A DNA stretch of 64,000 nucleotides from Polytrichum commune (Eukaryota; Streptophyta; Polytrichopsida; Polytrichales; Polytrichaceae): contig OX485805.1 in assembly GCA_950295325.1 (NCBI GenBank), forward strand, positions 46,402,758 through 46,466,757, in the 5' to 3' direction. Positions within the stretch are counted from its first letter, which is position 1, and every line of letters begins with the position of its first letter. The notes beneath the pieces are model-generated. The model was not told the origin of the DNA. It saw nothing but the letters and a program-made list of their open reading frames with translations, and ran no database searches. The translations under genes and the position numbers were made by a program. Positions 59,301 to 64,000 of this stretch are shown here, one piece after another.

Positions 59301-60287
59301 ACCCATGTGGCATGTGTCAACCGAAACCCATCAGAAAGGTCACACATTATCTTAGACGTGTGTGAAATCAATCGTTTCGACACACAAAAAAATTTGTTGT
59401 TTCGACATGCCCTAAATGAGAGTGTGTCAGTATGGATCGTGTCGAAAAGGCCCTCTATGTTTCCTTTTTCAATTGCAATTTTTCCTTTGCTTGTGCAGGT
59501 CACGGACTTGGAACAGCCCACAGAACGACTGGAGGAGAAGGAGGAGGTGTACATTCAGGGGATTAGTTTGATCAGCGTCGTCGCGACGCTCATTGCCAAC
59601 GTTGCCTACTTGGCGAGCGTCGACCCGATCCGGGGCTCGGAAGCTGACCCCCGACGGCAAGGCGTCGCGATCGCTTCCCGCATGCCGCTCCCCACCGTCT
59701 TCATGTTCTTCAACGCGTTTTCATTCTACGCGTCGGTCCTCGCAGTGGTGCTCATGACGGCCTTCATCCCCATCTACGGAACAGCGGGAGAATGGGGCGC
59801 CATCTTCCTCTCAGGCTCCGTGCCTGTCGTGCTCGGCCTTGTCGCATTCTACATCGCGTATATGGTGAGCGCCTGGGCAGTCCTCGACTCGTGGGGGACG
59901 CCGCTCGGCCTCACGCTCGGCGGTGTCCTCATGGTCGTGTACGTGAGGGTTTGGGCAGTGGGGCTCATGCGCGGGAACGTCGAGCGGCACTTGCAAATGA
60001 AGGCGAGGTACAGCGCGTGGGAGTGGTACAAAATGCGGTTCGAGGAAGCGGAGGAGGAGGAAGAAGAGAAACGGCGGCGCGTGGGAGGCCGAGAGCTTGC
60101 AAACGGCGGGGCTTCGATGTGGCAACAAATTTCCAAAGCTTGGAAGTCCGGGCGTTCCTCCTTGCGACGGTTTTGCTTCAGCCCCACCATTTGGCAGCTC
60201 TCGGTGCTTGGCACTGTGTCGGAGACACACAAGACTCGCAAGAGAATCAGCCTCATGTTCCAACACCTAGAGGGGAAAGCTCACTAA
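56343..60287 (+). CDS. PGG-like four-helix membrane protein, paralogue B
   Basis: Three exons, 56,343-56,494, 56,883-57,309 and 59,499-60,287, give 455 residues. Both introns are GT-AG; the second donor, gtctgt, is weak but the junction is fixed by homology (SSQ/VTDLE). After a Ser/Pro-rich leader (1-51) comes the same soluble domain as in paralogue A: YYYSKVAAKNVCYLYRVVE, PEARGWP, WQLGSTVYFRH, GKVVGRFVW. The membrane part starts at VYIQGISL and has four helices at about 213-233, 257-282, 293-317 and 326-347, with VVATLIANVAY and FYASVLAVVLMT as in PGG domains. A Glu run (377-383) and a basic tail follow. There are no ankyrin repeats. Exon 3 is strongly G/C-biased at third codon positions compared with exon 1 and with paralogue A. 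An earlier ATG choice (MMESS, 56,370) is possible. Function unknown. Confidence 0.8.
57371..57970. repeat. 100-base direct repeat in intron 2 of paralogue B
   Basis: agcaagtcaatt and its continuation through agacatacagt, gctgtgag-ttt, aaggaatgc and ttaggag occur at 57,371-57,475 and at 57,869-57,972. The copies are about 500 bases apart. Confidence 0.7.
58307..58850. repeat. tandem duplication of about 280 bases in intron 2 of paralogue B
   Basis: Both units run in the order tgcaagttggtg (58,316 and 58,590), gagcttaggg or agcttaggg, gtgtgcacata/gtgcgcataaa, gatccttagtgttgaag (about 58,460 and 58,753) and gcttgatgtct. They differ at many positions, so the duplication is old. Confidence 0.65.
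59262..59440 (+). mobile_element. one-ended CACTA-like terminus in intron 2 of paralogue B
   Basis: cactagtaggaaaagg at 59,262 has the form of a CACTA-type end and is followed by internal repeats of gtttcgacac. No matching inverted end was found before the exon at 59,499, so the element is either truncated or misjudged. Confidence 0.3.
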
Positions 60288-60944
60288 TCTATCATTCATA
60301 GCCCCGGCTTCTTTTTCGCAAAAAAAACATCGTAATAGAAATGGAGAGAACATTCTCTGATCGGTTTCGTCAATTCATTCAACCATGCAAACCATCATGG
60401 GTAGGAAGCAGTGTTCAATATCGACGTCTTCAACACCTGTCAAATGCCATTTTGGCCGTCAAGAAGGCCTTTTTGTTTTGGATGGCACTTCACAACAATG
60501 TGCTATGCAAAGTTTCCACCAGTCACGGTGAAGGCCTCTCCAAAAACTACTTGTCACAAAATACAGTGGCTGTGATTTGCACATAGAAACATAGCTAGAT
60601 TCCATCTTGGAACTCTAGCAGACACTTCCAAATTCGGAAAATATGGATTGGGCAAGTATTTTTGGCACTCGGGAATTAACCAAAAACCAGAGGGCTTTGC
60701 CTTTGGAGTTGGATGATGATTAAGTGCATTATGTAGGGAATCTAAAGAATTTCAGTGCATCATTTTTTTGCATGTACTTCTTCAATCTAGTGAGACATCA
60801 TACTGTTTTCATATTTGATACAAAACGACCAACATCGAGGGTTTTTTTTTGTGAAGTGTTGCAAAAAAGTTTGAGTGAAGTGTGATTATTTTGAAGCCGT
60901 TCACTCTGAAATGCATATGCACACTTCAAACTTGAACACTGGTA

Positions 60945-61410
60945 GGAAACACCACTTGCATGTGACATGGCATGTGGATAGTTGTTGGTAGCGAGTAGGG
61001 AAAATGACTCCCAAAGTAGGTTGATCACCACAACACCCTTTTGCAGCTCATGGTGCTTGACGTTGTGCCAAAAGCCCACAAGAAGTACAAGTAGATCAAC
61101 TTATGGTCCAACACTTGGAGAGGAAAACCCACAAAAGGGTCCTATGTGAAGCATAGACAAAATAACAAATCTTCTTTTGAATGTTTGTTTGTTTAAGCAT
61201 ATTAACCACATGATGAAGCGTCACTAGTAGGTGGACTTGAACCGACATGTGGATAGTTGTTTGTAGCGAGTAGAGAAAATGACTCCCAAATAGGTTAGTC
61301 ACTACAACATTGTTTGATAGCTTGCAGTGCTTTGGAGTGTGTTGAAAATCCACAAGAGGCACAAGAAGATCAGTAGGTTGTGTTCCAACACATGGAGGGA
61401 AGCCCCATCA
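60945..61410 (+). repeat. degenerate copies of the 3' end of paralogue B
   Basis: Two tandem units (about 60,945-61,145 and 61,227-61,410) each contain a segment, at 61,028-61,133 and 61,300-61,410, that aligns with the last 105 coding bases of paralogue B (60,183-60,290). Shared wording includes ttgcagct-tggtgctt, cacaagaa and tccaacac-tggagaggaaa. Stops interrupt the coding frame. A third, weaker copy of the unit's first half lies near 61,972-62,070. Confidence 0.6.
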
Positions 61411-61439
61411 TGGTAAATGATGGGTTCTTTGCATTGTCA

Positions 61440-61640
61440 TGTTAGCTATTGAACACTTAATAGTGAACAAATTTTGAGTACATGGTCCAATCTCGTTTAA
61501 ACACTTGTCTTCTTGGTGTTTGTCCGTAGATCCAAACCTAACCACACCACTTGAATGTAGGTGTCCAATTAAGATAAGTGATTGAATTAGGTTTGCTAAC
61601 CTTAAAGCAAGCCCACTCATCACTCATTTTGCATCTTGCA
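61440..61640 (-). repeat. dispersed non-coding repeat family, inverted copy
   Basis: The reverse complement reads aattggacacctacattcaa, gtggtgtggttaggtttgg, accaagaagacaagtgttta and gagattggaccatgtactca, the order of the family copies at 25,615 and 44,090. Confidence 0.65.
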
Positions 61641-64000
61641 TCCTCTCTATAGTCCATATCTTGACAAACTCAAAAGTAGATGACATACTACATAAAATAG
61701 GTGTTGCGTCACTAAACCTAAAAGTAGACTGCAACTCATGAGGTATCAAATACTTATTGCAAACCTCGGCTTGTTTTCCCTTTGAAAACCATCTTCTTTT
61801 CCTTCTATCATGAATTTCCCAAATGCAATATATCCAAGATGAGTGGGCTTGCTCTAATATGCCATTCCTAGGATGGCCTAATTATAAAACAAAAAAAGAA
61901 CCCAAGAAAAGAATAAAACTCCCAACCTATCAGTTGTTGGTTCATTTAAGTATGGAGAGGAAACAACACCCATAGGCGGACTTGAGCCAACATGCAGATA
62001 GTAACATGTAGTGAGTAGGAAATGAATCCTAAGTAGACTACCCACTGCGACACTTAGATGCTTGCGAATGGAAGGCAACTGTCAAGTAGATTGTTGATCG
62101 CAACAAAAAGACAATCGAGAAAAGAAATGAGAATGGTTATGAGCACAAATATAACAAAGTTACCTCCTTCAAGAGGACTTCTCCTTTGCTTGTGCAATCA
62201 CAAGTTTGCACTAAACCATATGGCCTGAGAGCACTTCACCTTTGTCATGACATGGACACCTCGTTTGTTTTTCCTTTCTGATATATATTTATATATATAT
62301 ATTGGTATGGGAGACACATATAAATATAAATAATAATCAAGATTCGATTAAAAATGGGGGCACAACAAACAGGAAAGTGGATATGATTTCTCGCTTGCAA
62401 TTGTACAAACCTGCTAGAGAATCAGGAGATTTTTATGCTGCACACAGGCACCAAAGCATACAACACAAACACCATCATACTCGTAAGATGGCAATATACT
62501 TACTTCATAAGAAAACCAACACCAATCCGAGGGTCACTCTTTTGCAACACCCTCCAAAGTGCAGTTGAAGATCTATCTTCATTTTTTGAGGGTCATCAAT
62601 CACTGCTGGAGAATGTGAACCCTAATCTATTTCCTCTTCTTTTTTAGATTTTTAGGGCACATTCAACCTGTGTAGTAGGCCACCACATGGTTTGACACAA
62701 CCCTTAACATACTACACCAAGGGCGACACCCAAATAACCTGTTTTTCTTTCTTTTTTTTACAAGAGTTGAGCAAGAATTACAAGTCTTCAGCCCGTCTTA
62801 AGCTCCCATTGAGATGAGTGAGTGGATGATTGAAGCCATAGACCATCATGGTGAACTGTAAGATTCAACTTTATGAACCCTAATTTTTCAGGGTTGCAGA
62901 GAGTTTATTTTGGGCTAGGCTAAACGAGGAAAAGGGTTGGTTTACAACTTTACACCATGGACCATATAGGTGCCGTGCACATGAGCAACCATCAGTTCCT
63001 CCCCCTGGCGGAGGTGATGAATCTCATCTAGTTCCACCAACAAAGGTGGTGAAGTGGACTGTCCGCCTTAGCCTGGAAGCCACGTGTTTGCCGCCCTCCG
63101 CCCGATAATTTTCTTGCAAGCTTCTTATTATGGAACAATTTCAAACTCCCTCTCTCCTTTCTCTCTCACATTCACATACACATATTGAGGTAAAAAAAAC
63201 GGCGGGAAAGATGAATGCAAGAAGCGGGCAGAGGTGGAGGTTGGGACAGCAAGGCGCTCTTTGCCCGCTTGGCTTGTGAGCTTGCTACATAGGTTTGCAT
63301 GCACCCCCGGTTGGCCAACCGCAGGGGGCCACGTGGACCTCCGCCAAGCAGCTAGTGGGGCGGACTGGTGCCCATGTGCGCAACTCTATAGTTGGACCAT
63401 GGAAGATGGCCTTTTCCCATGGTCGGACTTCATGGTCCAACTTCCATGGTCTGATTTCTTTAAAAATCAATTTACAAAGCGTTTGGGCCCCTCACTAGGT
63501 GTAAACCAAATGTGGACCAAGAGGAATGACCATGCACCAAAAAGTGAATGTGTTGATTTTTCTAATATATGTCCAAAAAGGGTAATTTTGAAAAAAAAAA
63601 TCAAGTTTGACCGTTCTTTTGTCTTCATCTTCTCTTCCCCCCCAAAAAAAATTTAAAATTATTTATAACAACATTTCTCTACCATGGGCCCTTGCCTTTT
63701 ACTATTAGAGCACCTCTTTTGCCTCTCCCATTGCAGAACCCCTTGGACCATGTCAGTGGATAATGTAGGCCTTAAAATATGTCTTTTCGGGACCTCGAAC
63801 TCCATGGTCACTTTGACATTTTTTTTCCTTGGTGTAAACCGAAGTGGTCCCGGGACTGGTCACAATTTTTAAAAGGCCTTGGGATGACTTCATGGTCCAT
63901 GGTGTAAACAACCCCTAAGCCTACAAACACCAAATTCATACTTGGAAATTTCTCGAAGACTGACAATTGCCACTTCAAGTGTGGCAGGTTTAGGCGGCTT
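61641..64000. other. intergenic, no gene seen
   Basis: Repeat-rich DNA with a short AT microsatellite near 62,281-62,302. Open frames around 62,300-62,650 and 63,230-63,660 lack domain-like sequence and overlap frames on the other strand. Confidence 0.45.

Noticed and set aside
59792-60301. Frames of 135-169 residues overlapping exon 3 of paralogue B on both strands
   Set aside because: They are shadows produced by the G+C-rich exon, which has a well-supported frame with homology to paralogue A.
1-64000. CRISPR arrays, bacterial operons, organellar insertions or viral genes
   Set aside because: No regularly spaced identical repeats, no ribosome-binding-site operon structure, and no organellar or viral proteins were recognised.

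Overview
This window looks like nuclear DNA of a land plant. The clearest gene is a five-exon photorespiratory serine/alanine:glyoxylate aminotransferase that ends in the peroxisomal tripeptide SRI. Its introns are GT-AG, and the flanking DNA is A+T-rich and packed with decayed plant-type transposons. The aminotransferase is moderately diverged from the flowering-plant form as I remember it, which fits a bryophyte or other non-seed plant, but the species cannot be fixed from this sequence. I see no bacterial, organellar or viral genes.

Positions 1-47,500 are a gene-poor repeat landscape. From left to right they hold: a pogo-like DDE transposase pseudogene (65-1825); a bromodomain fragment (2767-3018, minus); a 91-bp minisatellite (about 3850-4560); a decayed, unrecognised minus-strand coding region (about 10,860-12,590); a decayed SWIM-type, probably MULE-related transposase (about 16,880-18,950); a PIF/Harbinger transposase pseudogene (39,943-41,000, minus); and the C-terminal part of a non-LTR retrotransposon (42,214-42,858, minus). 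Around these lie many foldback or MITE-like elements, tRNA-like B-box remnants, a dispersed non-coding family with at least seven copies, and several local duplications.

Positions 47,500-60,300 are the gene island. A 240-bp GA/GATA microsatellite and a pyrimidine-rich patch precede the aminotransferase (48,243-51,078, plus), whose intron 2 carries a foldback element. Downstream is a head-to-head pair of paralogous membrane-protein genes (52,669-54,295 minus and 56,343-60,287 plus). Both encode an unrecognised soluble N-terminal domain followed by a PGG-like four-helix membrane domain without ankyrin repeats. The two genes share sequence along their length, but none of their introns are at the same place, and each has degenerate copies of its own last coding segment just downstream of its stop codon.

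Positions 60,300-64,000 return to repeat-rich DNA. The aminotransferase would act in the peroxisomal step of photorespiration. The paired membrane proteins have no assignable function and are the most promising undescribed feature here.
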